Shown here: piece after piece, positions 1 to 10,500 of the stretch | Numbering within the stretch: position 1 is the stretch's first letter | Layout of the letters: every line of letters starts with the position of its first letter | Assembly (NCBI GenBank): GCA_015179025.1 | Contig: WHUX01000297.1 | Location: forward strand, 1-53,248 | Length of the DNA: 53,248 nt | Source of the DNA: Terfezia claveryi | Lineage: Eukaryota; Ascomycota; Pezizomycetes; Pezizales; Pezizaceae | Direction: 5' to 3' | Position numbers and translations under genes: made by a program | The notes under the pieces: model-generated | Database searches by the model: none | The model's input: only the letters and a program-made list of their open reading frames with translations | Told to the model about the DNA's origin: nothing

Positions 1-455
1 CCTTATAGTGTCACCGGACGCACTTTGGTCTAAAGTGCGCCCTCGGTCCTTCATTTTTTTAGTCATTTTTACCGAATTATTTTTCCGCAGTTCAGGGTAA
101 TAATTAAATATTCAGGGTAACGCCAAGACTTCAGGGTAACAGCTAATATAGCTAGCATGCATATAGTCAGCATATTAATCTGAGTATAACTATTGAACCG
201 TTAATCGGATTCTTATAAAACTTAAACCGTAGCTCCCTCAAGGGTCTATGGACGTTCCATAAGGGTCTTAACCATCTAGGATGATTATAAACCACTCCGA
301 GGTTCATACCCGTTTCATATACTTAACTCTTATAGATAAGTATTAGAAACGTTTGCACCACACTGCTAACAGTGTACCTAGAGTTCATATAGATTCTAGG
401 GTCGTTCTATAAGGGCCCAAGTACCTTTGGTAGGGCTGGATGTCACCCCGTGACA
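1..455 (-). repeat. LTR of family-A chromovirus (element Z), cut by the window edge
   Basis: Near-identical to the left-hand copy of the long LTR seen nine more times here. Only the last 455 bases on the + strand (the 5' side in element orientation) are inside the window. It ends at 455 with the family terminus CCCCGTGACA. It abuts the middle of a gag gene (element X), not its own internal region, so it is most simply the 5' LTR of an element Z that inserted into X and continues to the left. Three copies of TTCAGGGTAA lie at about 92-140, and an 8-bp hairpin (GCACTTT..AAAGTGC) at about 20-42; both recur in the other copies. Confidence 0.85.
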
Positions 456-812
456 GCTTAGTCCTGTACGAGGGGGTCGAATTGGACGTAATGGGGGTTG
501 TGCGGGATGGCGCTGTGAAGAGGCATTGCTGTTTGTTCGTCGAGGTGGTCTTCGGGAAGGTAGGCCAAATCGATCATTTAATCCAGGAGGAAATGACTGT
601 AATTCGTCTGGACTATATATAGGGTGTCTTGAGGATTCTATCCCATGAGATAGGATATCCTCCATGTAGATGTCAATGAGATCATCTTCTGTATCAGTAT
701 CTGACTGTGGAAGATTGTGAGGTCTTTTTGTGATGGCACGGGGTGTGACATCTGGGAACGTTAGGGGTTGGTAGGGCTGGCGAGGCCCTCTTGGTGTCTG
801 TGAACTAGACAT
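456..812 (-). pseudogene. gag: Gag N-terminus of family-A element X (interrupted)
   Basis: Minus-strand fragment starting with ATG at 812 (MSSSQTPRGPRQPYQPLTF), the same Gag start found at 5051, 24758 and 44259. It covers about 119 residues of the Pro/Arg-rich N-terminus, with the acidic DTDTEDDLIDI stretch, then stops at 456 where the LTR of Z begins. The rest of this gag and pol is expected to the left of the window, beyond Z. The 49 bases between the start codon and the LTR at 862 are the family's short 5' leader with the primer-binding region. Confidence 0.75.
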
Positions 813-861
813 GATTTTGAGTAAATAGCAAATGAAACGAGAATCACTGGCTACAAAGTAA

Positions 862-2320
862 TGTCACGGGGGCCCTATTGACTGATAGTGCTCTTGCGAC
901 TATTAGGACGGCCGTAATTTCCTGCCGCAATGATATCTATTCCGCAACACAGAATATCAATCCTATAGTAGTGAAGTTTAGTCCAACGATAGTTCCTCAC
1001 GACGGATCTTATTTCATAACACAAAATAAATCCTATGTCGCTTTAAACGTAAAGTTAACTCAAGACTTAGAACTTTGTAGGCTTCGTGTACTCAAGGTGC
1101 TCTTGCTTTCGAATACTCGCTGGTGGTAGAATGAATTCAACCGGAACTACTTGCACTATTTATATCCCGTGGTGTTCGTAGATATTCTTATGATAAAAAT
1201 ATTTTATAAAACGCGGGCCTACCTGTCACCTTGGAATTTCTTCCTAAGTGTTATGCTATCCACACCTTTGTTAATGCAGTTGCTATCTGCACTCGTTGTC
1301 ACAGGTTACTAACCCGAACGTAGAGAATATTCCCATGTCTGCATGTTATACGTACTTCGCTTATAGCTCGCTTATCCCATTAAAGAATTCTTATCCGAAC
1401 AACTAAATTCAATTTCAGATACGTTACCAATCCCTGATACTATCGAATTACTATCTGACAATATCGAAGGCATCTAATTATGTTTCCGGCAATATTCACT
1501 TAATAGTGTCTAGTGTCCATTGAAAATAATTTTCAACTGCACATAACTCTATGAATAGAGAACCGTGGGTCACAAGAAGATTACCATTGGAAAGGTATCA
1601 ACGCATAGAAGATTATAGAATCTTAGTTTATCGCGATACCCAAATTATTCACGAAGTTATTACCAATAATAAGTAAACCTCATCGTGGACCTATATGACC
1701 ATATTAAAAGTCTTATATCTCCACGACTTTAACTCCGATCATAAAAAGGATTGCAGAAATGGAATCAGGACGAAGAGTAGGCCTAGATAGAACCTTGAAA
1801 ATTATATTTGGAGAACTTTATGTTTTGGCCCTACCTTTGGCCTCTGTCCTGGGCGCACTCCCTTATAGTGTCACCGGACGCACTTTGGTCTAAAGTGCGC
1901 CCTCGGTCCTTCATTTTTTTAGTTATTTTTACCGAATTATTTTCCTGCAGTTCAGGGTAATAATTCAATATTCAGGGTAACGCCAAGACTTCAGGGTAAC
2001 AGCTAATATAGCTAGCATATATATGTATAGAGTCAGCATATTAATCTGAGTATAACATTGAACCGTTAATCGGATTCTTATGAAACTTAAACTGTAGCTC
2101 CCTCAAGGGTCTATGGACGTTCCATAAGGGTCTTAACCATCTAGGATTATTATAAACTATTCCGAGGTTCATACTCGTTTCATATACTTAACTCTTATAG
2201 ATAAGTATTAGAAACATTTGCACCACACTGCTAAGAGTGTACCTAGAGTTCATATAGATTCTAGGGTCGTTCTATAAGGGCCCAAGTACCTTTGGTAGGG
2301 CTGGATGTCACCCCGTGACA
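862..2320 (-). repeat. LTR of family A (5' LTR of element X), 1459 bp
   Basis: Complete LTR on the minus strand: element-sense 5' end TGTCACGGGG, 3' end CCCCCGTGACA. In element sense a TATAAATA box lies in the last third, in the common string GGGATATAAATAGTGC. Its left side joins the normal 5' leader and gag of X. Its right side (2321) joins the protease region of element Y, as expected if X inserted into Y. The matching target duplication should lie to the left of the window. Confidence 0.9.
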
Positions 2321-2948
2321 TTTTGTTTCGTCCCGATCTTGCATCTGGGACCTCATCTGCAGGTTCTGAACCTGCACTGTGCCAGACCTCTTGAGAATCA
2401 AGCCGTCGGCGCTCTCTAATCTCAGTCTTTTCTCCTCTTACCAGGTAGCATCATCTGTTCGACGAAGGAAGAATCAAAAATCGTGGCTTCTGCGCCAGTA
2501 TCAACCAAAGCATTAATGGAAATTTCGCATTTATTTCCTCCGTACATCCAAGATAACTTAACAGAGATAAGAAATTTCAGTCCTTCATGCTTTAATACCT
2601 TCGCACCCGATTTTCCTGCCAAAGAGAGATCCTTAATTCCATCCAATAAATATCCGGCACCGCCACCTTTCATGGTCTTTTTTCAAGTGCGCTAATATGA
2701 GGAGCCACCTCATCATTAGCTTTTCTTTTTGTCCCTTTTTTTGCGTTTTTATTTGATAAAGAAAGAGAAGAAATAGCAGAAGAAGACAAATTGCGAGAAA
2801 CAGAACTAATTAAAACAGGGTCAATATCCATAGGTTCCCCTTCATGTTCCTCCTTCTAACTGCCAACAGAGATGCCATTCCTTATAACACAAATAGAAAA
2901 CCAATCCTACGAGACTATCTGACCCGACGTACTAGATAGCCCGCATCC
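2321..2948 (-). pseudogene. pol: Start of pol (protease region) of family-A element Y, interrupted by X
   Basis: Minus-strand sequence following the gag stop of Y. It shows the Lys/Arg/Ser-rich linker and the retropepsin motif ALVDTGAEATIFDSSF, with the catalytic Asp in DTGA. The reading frame has shifted against the gag stop by indels (the protease ORF runs 2673 down to 2422). Coding sequence ends abruptly at 2321, where the LTR of X starts, so the downstream protease flap, RT and the rest are missing from the window. Compare the uninterrupted version at 21926-22680. Confidence 0.75.
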
Positions 2949-5051
2949 CTAACAGTCCGAATTCTCCCCATAATCCAACTCATCCTCACTAATAATGTGC
3001 CCAAACTGAACCTCAAGTGGCGCTACCACAGCCGCTCTTGCAGACACTGTCGCCACTTTCTTTGCTTCCTTCTTTCCCTTTCTCTTTCCCTTTGCCTTTG
3101 TTTCATCCGTAACCTTCCAACCGATAGAACAGTCACCCATCATGTGAGATTTGTCCCCACACTTGATACACTGTCCGTCTTTCTTTCGAGCCTGTCTCAT
3201 AGCATATGTAACGCTATCTTGGCCAGGCTCTTTGGCTTTCTTAGAAGGAGTATCTAACTTGGATTTAGATTTAGCATCAGGCTTGGTTTTTGACTTTTGC
3301 TTGGGCTTAGTAATTCGGTCTTTGAGGTTTTCAGACTTCTTTTCCGCAGTCTTAGGAGTGTTGGGAACCTCCTTTTTCGCACCAGCAGCCTGTTCTTTTT
3401 GACAGAACTGGCTCTGTGCATGTGCCTCCCTAACCTTCTCATACTCAACCTGAGACCCGGCATTAGCAATTGCCTAAAAGCACATTTCTGTACTTGCTGG
3501 CACTTTATCGAGAATGTCTTTGTTAGTACTGACTCGGACCATATGGGCCCGAGTCTTAGGCTGAATAGCACTAATGAGGTGCTCCTAGAGCTGTTCCCAT
3601 GGTAGTTCCGCTACCAACTGATGAACCCTGACACGAGGGATGAAATCTTTCATCAACTTACCTTTCTTCTGGAATTCCTTTTGGAGGGAGACCTTTGCAT
3701 CCCGCTTCTCATGCTGGTTCTGGTGTGTGTTTATGAATTCATGTTTAAAGACATTAAACGTGTCCCATTCAACCCATCCGGAGTTGGAGTCTGGTGTATG
3801 CTTGTGTTAGTTTGCGTAGTACCAAGTGCTCGCACCTCCTGTAAGTAGATCCGCTACGAACAGGATTTTTTCGCTATGAGTAGAATATGTCAGCGGCATG
3901 TGTTCAAAGGTGTGGTCTACCTTCATTAGGAACTCCTTCAGCTTGCTTGAAGTTCCATCGAACTTCGGAGGTAGGGGGAGGTTTCGGGGTTCTTTCTTGT
4001 CAGAAAGGACCCGGGTTTTCTGGATTGGAGGTGGTGGAGGTGGAGGTGGAGGTAGTGGAGGTGGTACTGGACCTGTCCGAGTACCACGGATAATGAAATC
4101 TTCGATATCATCATCAATTGATCGAGTTCGTTTTTGTGGGCGTTGTTAGCCAAGTGGCTGCTCTTGTAGGTCCTTGAGCTTTCGTTTGTGAGTTTGAATC
4201 CGGCGAGACAGTTCTTCTACCGATTCCTTATTAGTCTCACAACTGCGAATACAATCATCCTGTTCTAGTTTAATCGCTTTCTGTGCCCAATCATTCAGCT
4301 TGCCAACATCTGCCTTGATACCATCGAACTCCACCAAGGCTGCATCAATTATCGCCTCTGTGTCCTCCTTAAGCTTTTTTGTCAGCTCTTGCCATTAGAT
4401 TTCTAAAGTTTCCTTAATGGAAACTGTTAGCCTCTTAACTGTGTCTTCTTGCCCATCAGTTTGTCCTTTTAAGGCAGCTACTTCTTCAGTTACTTGCTGT
4501 CGCAGTAACTTTAGATCATCATAAGTAGCTTTCGCACTATTGAATACAATTGTGTGAGCTTCTTGGGCTTGTTTTAGAAAACTAGCCTGGGCATTTAAAC
4601 CTTCTGTAAGGTTCATGATTTCGGCTCGTTGCTATTCGAATTCTGTGGCTCCATCACGAACTATTCTAGCCAATAATTCGTCATATTCTTGTTAGCTTAG
4701 TCCTGTTCTAGGGGGTCGAATTGGTCGTAGTGGGGGTTGTGCGGGATGGCGTTGGGAAGAGGCATTGCTGTTTGTTCGTCGAGGTGGTTTTCGGGAAGGT
4801 AGGCCAAATCGATCGATTAATCCAGGCGGGAATGATTGTAGTTCATCTGGACTATATATGGGATGTCTTAAGAATTCTATCCCACGAGATAGGATATCCT
4901 CCATTGGGATGTCAATGAGATCATCTTCCGTATCGGTATCTGACTGTAGAAGATTGTGAGGTCTTTGTATGATGGCACGGGGTGTGATATCTGGGAATGT
5001 AAGGGGTTGGTAGGGCTGGCGAGGCCCTCTTGGTGTCTGTGAACTAGACAT
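2949..5051 (-). pseudogene. gag: Gag polyprotein of family-A element Y, frameshifted
   Basis: Starts at ATG 5051 (MSSSQTPRGPRQPYQ) and ends at an in-frame TAG at 2949-2951. In order: basic/proline N-terminus; Gln/Glu/Lys-rich coiled coil (about 4146-4616); a poly-Pro stretch (Gly codons on the + strand near 4030-4070); a retrotransposon-gag capsid domain; a basic linker; and a nucleocapsid CCHC knuckle CIKCGDKSHMMGDC near 3115-3160. The tail after the knuckle ends LDYGENSDC. Several stops and indels break the frame. The nucleocapsid-to-stop piece (3200 down to 2949) is open and gives the cleanest view of the Gag C-terminus. Confidence 0.75.
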
Positions 5052-6291
5052 GATTAGAGTATATAGCAAATGTAGCGAGAATCACTGGCTATAAAGTAAT
5101 GTCATGGGGGCCCTATTAACTGATAGTGCTCTTGCGACTATTAGGACGGCCGTAATTTGCTGCCGCAACAATATCTATTCCGCAACACAGAATATCAATC
5201 CTATAGTAGTAAAGTTCAATCCAACTATAGTCCCTCATGACGGATCTTATTTCGCAACACAAAATAAATCCTATGTCGCTTGAACGTAAAGTTAACTCAA
5301 GACTTAGAACTTTGTAGGCTTTGTGTACACAAGGTGCTCTTGCTTTCGAATACTCGCTGGTGGTAGAATAAATTCAACTGGAACTACTTGCACTATTTAT
5401 ATCCCGCGGTGTTCGTAGATATTCTTATGATAAAAATATTTTATAAACGCGGGACTACCTGTCACCTTGGAATTTCTTCCTAAGTGTTATGCCACCCACA
5501 CCTTTGTTAATGCAGTTGCTATCTGCACTCGTTGTCACAGGTTACTAACCCGAACATAGAGAAGATTCCCATGTCTGCATGTTATACGTACTTCACTCAT
5601 AGCTCGCTTATCCCATTAAAAAATTCTTATCCGAGACAACTAAATTCAATTTCAGATACGTTACCAATCCCCGATACTATCGAATTACCATCCGACAATA
5701 TCCGAAGGCATCTAATTATGTTTCCGGCAATATTCACTTAATAGTGTCTAGTGTCCATTGAAAATAATTTTCAACTGCACATAACTCTATGAATAGAGAA
5801 CTGTGGGTTACAAGTAGATTACCATTGGAAAGGTATCAACGCATAGAAGATTATAGAATCTTAGTTTATCTCGATACCCAAATTATTCATGGAGTTATTA
5901 CTAATAATAAGTAAACCTCCTCGTAGACCTATTTGACCATGTTAAAAGTCTTATATCTCCACGAGTTTTACTCCGATCATAAAAAGGATTGCAGAAATGG
6001 AATCAGGACGAAGAGTAGGCCTAGATAGAACCTTGAAACATTAAATTTGGAGAACTTTATGTTTTGGCCCTACCTTTGGCCTCTGTCTTGGGCGCACTCC
6101 CTTATAGTGTCACCGGACGCACTTTGGTCTAAAGTGCGCCATCATGGCTTCATTTTTTTATTTATTTTTACCCAATTATTTTCCTGCAGTTCAGGGTAAT
6201 AATTCAATATTCAGGGTAATGCCAAGACTTTAGGGTAACAGCTAATATATAGCTAGCATATATATGTTCTGGTCCGTTCTGGGATTCCAGG

Positions 6292-6381
6292 CCATACCGG
6301 TATGGACCGGGCCATTCCAGGATTGCTCGGGCCATACCGGTATGGCCCCCCATACCGGTATGGCCCCCCATACCGGTATGG
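6292..6381. repeat. Four subterminal 14-bp palindromes, left end
   Basis: CCATACCGGTATGG, a perfect palindrome, occurs at 6292-6305, 6332-6345, 6350-6363 and 6368-6381, separated by GGCC/GGGCC-rich spacers. Two more lie near the other end of the same TIR element. Repeated subterminal motifs of this kind are typical transposase-binding sites; that role is inferred. Confidence 0.9.
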
Positions 6382-6790
6382 ACCGGGCCGTTGCGAGATT
6401 GCGAGATTACCCAGGCCGTTCCGGGATGGCATAAATATTCATATCTTCTTATATTTCCTTACGCATTTGGCCTAACCAACGTAAATCATTTGATGCTATA
6501 TTCCTAGATTCATGTCTACCTTAACCTCTACCCTCTACGCAGTCACCATCCCATTCCAAACTCCAACACAAATGGTCTCCCAGCATAGCCGCGCTTGTTC
6601 TTGTAGTTCACCTGCATTATATGCATTTTGAAATAATCCATTTTATTCTCATGATTATCTAATAAGGCTATCTAACACGCTGCGCCCCAAAACCCCCATC
6701 TGTACCAGCCTTCACATCCGCGTCCCTAGAATCCTAGATTCGCTGTCCATATGAGCCTGCAATTCACTGTCCATATTAGCCTGGATATCC

Positions 6791-7411
6791 GCTAGAATTG
6801 AGCAAGCAAATCAGCCTAGAATCGAGTGAGCAAATCACTCTAGAATCGAGCGAGCAAATCAGCTAAGGATCGAGCGAGCAAATCAGCCTAGAATCGAGCA
6901 AGCAAATCAGCCTAGAATCGAGCGAGGAAATCAGCCTAGAATTGAGCGAGGAAATCAGCAGAGAATTGAGCAAGGATATCACCGAATCGAGCGAGGAAAT
7001 CAGCCTACAATCGAGCGAGCAAATTAGCATACAATCGAGTGAGCAAATCAGCGAGAAAATGAGCGAGCAAACCAGCGTAGAATCGAGCAAGCAAATCAGC
7101 CTAGAATTGAGAGAGGAAATCAGCAGAGAATTGAGGAAGGAAATCACCACTGGCATAGAATCGAGCGAGGAAATCAGCCTAGAATTGAGCGAGCAAATCA
7201 GCATATAATCGAGCGAGCAAATCAGCATATAATCGAGCGAGCAAATCAGCATATAATCGAGCAAGCAAATCAGCCTAGAATCGAGCAGCAATCAGCATAC
7301 CATCGAGCGAGCAAATTAGCCTAGAATCGAGCAAGCAAATCAGTGAGAAAATGAGCGAGCAAATGAGCGAGAAAATGAGCGAGCAAACCAGGGTAAAATT
7401 GAGCGAGCAAA
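6791..7411. repeat. 24-bp minisatellite (variants of TAGAATCGAGCGAGCAAATC)
   Basis: About 25 degenerate head-to-tail units of roughly 24 bp built on AATCGAGCGAGCAAATCAGC plus CTAG. Shorter units (GAGAAAATGAGCGAGCAAA) lie toward the right end. Because the unit is 8 codons and lacks stops in some frames, it stays open on both strands: + strand gives 8-residue repeats like SSEQISLE, minus strand repeats like LDSRLICS. This is a property of the repeat and not by itself evidence of a protein. The same repeat recurs inverted at 45830-46340. Confidence 0.9.
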
Positions 7412-7704
7412 ATTATTTGGAAGGAATGAACAGGAGAAAAGCTCTAAGTCCCAGCCGGGCATACCTTGGAAATAGGGACTTGCCGTGTCTTGCCGCCAGC
7501 CATTACAGTCGGATCGACTGGCGCTGCCTTAAAACCAGATTACATGTCTTACCTACAATCATCCCGCCGCGTCGGTTGGGGCTCCTCCTGCAAAAAAACA
7601 AAACTTAGCATAAAGGAGGAAATACCCATATATGGGAAACGAATGAGAAGACAAACATATAGAAATGATGGCTTTTTGGCCTCTATATATGCATACAATT
7701 CATA

Positions 7705-7941
7705 CTTCCGCTGGCTCTAGATATTGGTGTTTTGCATGCTTCCGCTGGCGCTATATATTGGTGGTTTTCATGCTTTCGCTAGCTCTAGGTATTGGTGTTT
7801 TGCATACTTCCGCTGGTACTATATACTGGTGTTTTGCATGCTTCTGCTGGCGCTATATATTGGTGTTTTTCATGCTTCCGCTGGCTCTGTATATTGGTTT
7901 TTTCATGCTTTTGCCAGCTCTAGATATTTGTGTGTTTCATG
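7705..7941. repeat. 34-bp minisatellite, seven units
   Basis: Units start at 7705, 7739, 7773, 7807, 7841, 7875 and 7908 (period 34, last 33), each close to CTTCCGCTGGCGCTATATAT followed by TGGTGTTTTGCATG. Units abut without variable spacers, so it is not a CRISPR array. Confidence 0.9.
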
Positions 7942-8142
7942 CTAGGAAGTATGACGGAAGTGGACGCTACGTGACGCAGACTGAGGCAGATGATTTCTTG
8001 TTCTTTGACCAAATGTTGCTACAAAATTACCTTCATATCAGATATGTCCCTATTTAGTAATTTTAATGTTACTGTGGCCGCTGTGGCCGCTGTGATTGTG
8101 GTAAATCCTTGTTGCTATCCATGACATTGAACAATTTAATCC

Positions 8143-8243
8143 CGTAACGGCCTGGTCCGTTGCGATATCCAGCCATACCGTAACGGCCTGGTCCATTGCG
8201 ATATCCAGTCCATACCGGTATGGCCCGGTCCATACCGGTATGG
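8143..8243. repeat. 36-bp direct repeat and two 14-bp palindromes, right end of TIR element
   Basis: A 36-bp unit beginning CGTAACGGCCTGGTCC is present at 8143 and again at 8179, differing at few positions. It is followed by CCATACCGGTATGG at 8210-8223 and 8230-8243, matching the palindromes at the left end and confirming the symmetric design. Confidence 0.8.
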
Positions 8244-8583
8244 ACCGGATCCTGGAACGGACCAGAACATATATATGCATATAGTCAGCATATTAATCTG
8301 AGTATAACTATTGAACCATTAATCGGATACTTATGAAACTTGAACCGTAGCTCCCTCAAGGGTCTATGGACGTTCCATAAGGGTCTTAACCATCCAGGAT
8401 GATTATTAACCAATCCGAGGTTCATACCCGTTTCATATACTTAACTCTTATAGATAAGTATTAGAAACGTTTGCACCACACTACTAAGAGTGTACCTAGA
8501 GCTCATATGGGTTCTAGGGTCGTTCTATAAGGGCCCAAGTACCTTTGGTAGGGCTGGATGTCACCCCGTGATAACAGGTACCA

Positions 8584-9014
8584 GATTTTAGCAAGGTATT
8601 CATTAAAGCTAATGAACACCCCGCACTAGCTTTAATTGATCTCCAAACGAAGGGAGGAGACTTAATCAATTCTCAATTTGTACACCTAAACAAAATACCA
8701 ACTATAAGTATCGAGAAGAAATTATTAAGTACTGCAATTAAAGGCTCAAAAGGAACGACAGACAAAGCTTGTACTATCAAACTTGATTGGATAGGTTATG
8801 TAGAAGAACGAACATTCTATGTAGCTCATTTGACTGGATGGGACATGATACTAGGAGAACCTGCTCTCAGCAAAGTGCGAGCAATAATTCCTGCCCATTA
8901 GGAACTAGTTACTATCCAGCCGGAAAATATTCCTCGATTCCAGCTAAGTGTATGGAAAGGATCTAAACTATAGCGAATAGTATAAGATCAGCATATACTT
9001 AAGTCAGCTGCGAA
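8584..9014 (+). pseudogene. pol: Family-B protease-like region
   Basis: Frame starting at 8584 reads KANEHPALALIDLQTKGGD and later GWDMILGEPAL, matching the overall plan of fungal Gypsy retropepsins: a hydrophobic strand with Asp, then an ILG motif about 75 residues on. The usual D-T/S-G catalytic triplet is not obvious (DLQTKGG stands there), so either the site has changed or this is a divergent subfamily. A TAG follows at about 8900. One frameshift lies near 8960-9020, after which the pol frame (codon positions divisible by 3) takes over. The upstream half is beyond the insertion of Y. Confidence 0.6.
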
Positions 9015-10500
9015 TCAGTTACAGATTATAGTGAACCGGATAATTGGGAAAATATTAGTGACGTAGAAGAAACTAATTCAGAAAGAGAACTCGTGACAGC
9101 TGTTTCTACGGTACAGAAACAATTCAACCCTGTAACGGAGTTTCCCTTATTATTTCCCAAGACAATTCCATGGGAATTACCTCCACTAAGAAAAATTAAT
9201 CACCCTATCAAACCAAAAGCGGGAGCTACTTGGATACCAAAATGGCGACCCTCAGGACATCGATTTAGACAACAAGTCCATGACAAATTAGTCGAAGAAG
9301 AACCATCAGGTCACATATATAGAGTAGAAAATGACACAAATGCTGTAGTCATGTTCACTATCCCTAAACGAGATAAACCAGGATAAGCCAGACATGTCAA
9401 TGACTGTCAAGACCGCAATTTAGCCGTCGAACCGGATCACACCCCATTGCCAGATATTAATGAAGCAATTGAACTAGTAGTGGAGAATCCCATTTGGACT
9501 AAGCTTGATTTAGCCGACGGATTTTTTAATATCAGGAACAATAAAGAATCTGAGCAACACTCTACCTTTTTATGTCACATGGGATATTTCAGAAGTAGAG
9601 TTATACAACAAGGGGATCGTAATGCACCAGCTACCATGGTTCATGTTATGCATGAAATTTTTAAGGACATGGTCTATAAAAATTTAATCATCTATATTGA
9701 TGATATTATTATATTGTCTAAAACGTATGAAGAACATGTAGAATTATTGAATAGAGTACTTCAACGTCTACAGGACAAGAAATTCTATCTCAAAGAAAGC
9801 AAATGCCAGTTCTTTACTCCAAGATTGGAAATCTTAGGACATGTTTTGACATCAGATGGATTACATGTAGACCCGAAGAAGAGGACTACTATATTAACAT
9901 TTCTAACTCCTATAAGAAAAAAGGATCTTAGAGGATTCCTTGGAATCGTTAATTATCTCAGAAGATTTATTCCTGACTTGGCATCGTATGCAAGCACCCT
10001 GTCAGAACTGCAAGGAGAAACAAAGAAATGGGAATGGACAAATACTGATAACGCAGCATTTGAAAAACTCAAGGAACTCGTGAATTCCCCACATGTTTTA
10101 AAACCCTGGAATAATGAATCTACCGAACCCAAATATTTAGTCTATGATGCCAGTGATGTAGGACTAGAATCTTGGATAGGTCAAGGACCGTTGACGCACA
10201 TCAGACCATCATGCTTCCACTCTAGAAAATTTAATCCAGCATAACTCAATTATCCTACCTTTCAAAAGGAATTATTAGCGATTATTGACTCATTAAAATT
10301 TTTTGAAGCACAATTAAGAGGTCACAAGTTCACTATCCTTATAGACCACAAACCATTAGTAACCTTCCATACTCAAACACCTGCAAGTCAAAAATTGAGG
10401 AGATGGCAAGATTACCTAATGGAATTTGATACAGACATACAGCATACTGTAGGAAAGGAAAATTTGATAGTGGACGCTCTATCAAGAAAGCATAAATACT
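9015..10500 (+). pseudogene. pol: Family-B reverse transcriptase and RNase H
   Basis: One reading frame with stops at 9384 (TAA) and 10242 (TAA). RT shows WTKLDLADGF (catalytic Asp of motif A) and YIDDII at 9693-9710, the double-Asp active site of motif C, then FLGIVNYLRRFIPD of the connection region. RNase H follows: VYDASDVGLE near 10141, ID-H-KPLVTF near 10339, VDALSRK near 10471, which hold the catalytic acidic residues. The TAA at 10242 stands where PAQ-NYPT is expected, so it fits a CAA-to-TAA change. The enzyme would copy element RNA into DNA and degrade the RNA strand. Confidence 0.8.

Larger units (their letters stand above)
6267..8267. mobile_element. 2.0-kb non-autonomous TIR element with palindromic subterminal repeats
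   Basis: Inserted in the LTR of Y. The ends are inverted repeats: left TTCTGGTCCGTTC, right GAACGGACCAGAA. The 10-bp target CATATATATG is duplicated exactly (6257-6266 and 8268-8277) and occurs once in the uninterrupted LTRs, for example near 18215. The target is itself a palindrome; if the terminal G/C pair is counted in the TIR, the duplication is 8 bp (ATATATAT). No transposase-like reading frame is visible. The interior holds six copies of a 14-bp palindrome near the ends, a 24-bp and a 34-bp minisatellite, and a 36-bp duplication. The superfamily is undecided: an 8-bp duplication would suggest hAT, 9-10 bp Mutator-like. Confidence 0.85.
5100..8573 (-). repeat. LTR of family A (5' LTR of element Y), split by a 2.0-kb TIR element
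   Basis: LTR sequence runs 5100-6266 and resumes at 8278 (after the second target copy 8268-8277) to end CCCCGTGATA at 8573. The last motif differs from CCCCGTGACA by a C-to-T change. The 3' neighbour (8574 on) is a family-B pol gene in the opposite orientation, so Y appears to have inserted into element B. The first five bases of B after the junction (ACAGG) are the predicted target duplication. Confidence 0.85.

Noticed and set aside
862..2320. Structure LTR-gag-LTR-gag-LTR read as tandem multimer or internal deletion
   Set aside because: Each join lies exactly at an LTR terminus with the other side inside a gene, which nested insertion explains more simply; kept as an alternative until the left flank is read.
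4028..4075. GGTGGAGG-rich run (repeated near 23750 and 43255) as a regulatory microsatellite
   Set aside because: It is the poly-Pro segment of Gag on the minus strand and occurs at the same place in each copy of gag.
6863..7291. Long minus-strand frame with Leu/Ile/Cys-rich repeats, resembling a membrane protein
   Set aside because: It is the 24-bp minisatellite read in a stop-free frame; the opposite strand is equally open. No start context, promoter or non-repeat domain supports a gene.
7705..7941. Regular 34-bp repeats considered as a CRISPR array
   Set aside because: Units abut with no variable spacers, the genome is eukaryotic, and no cas-like gene is present.
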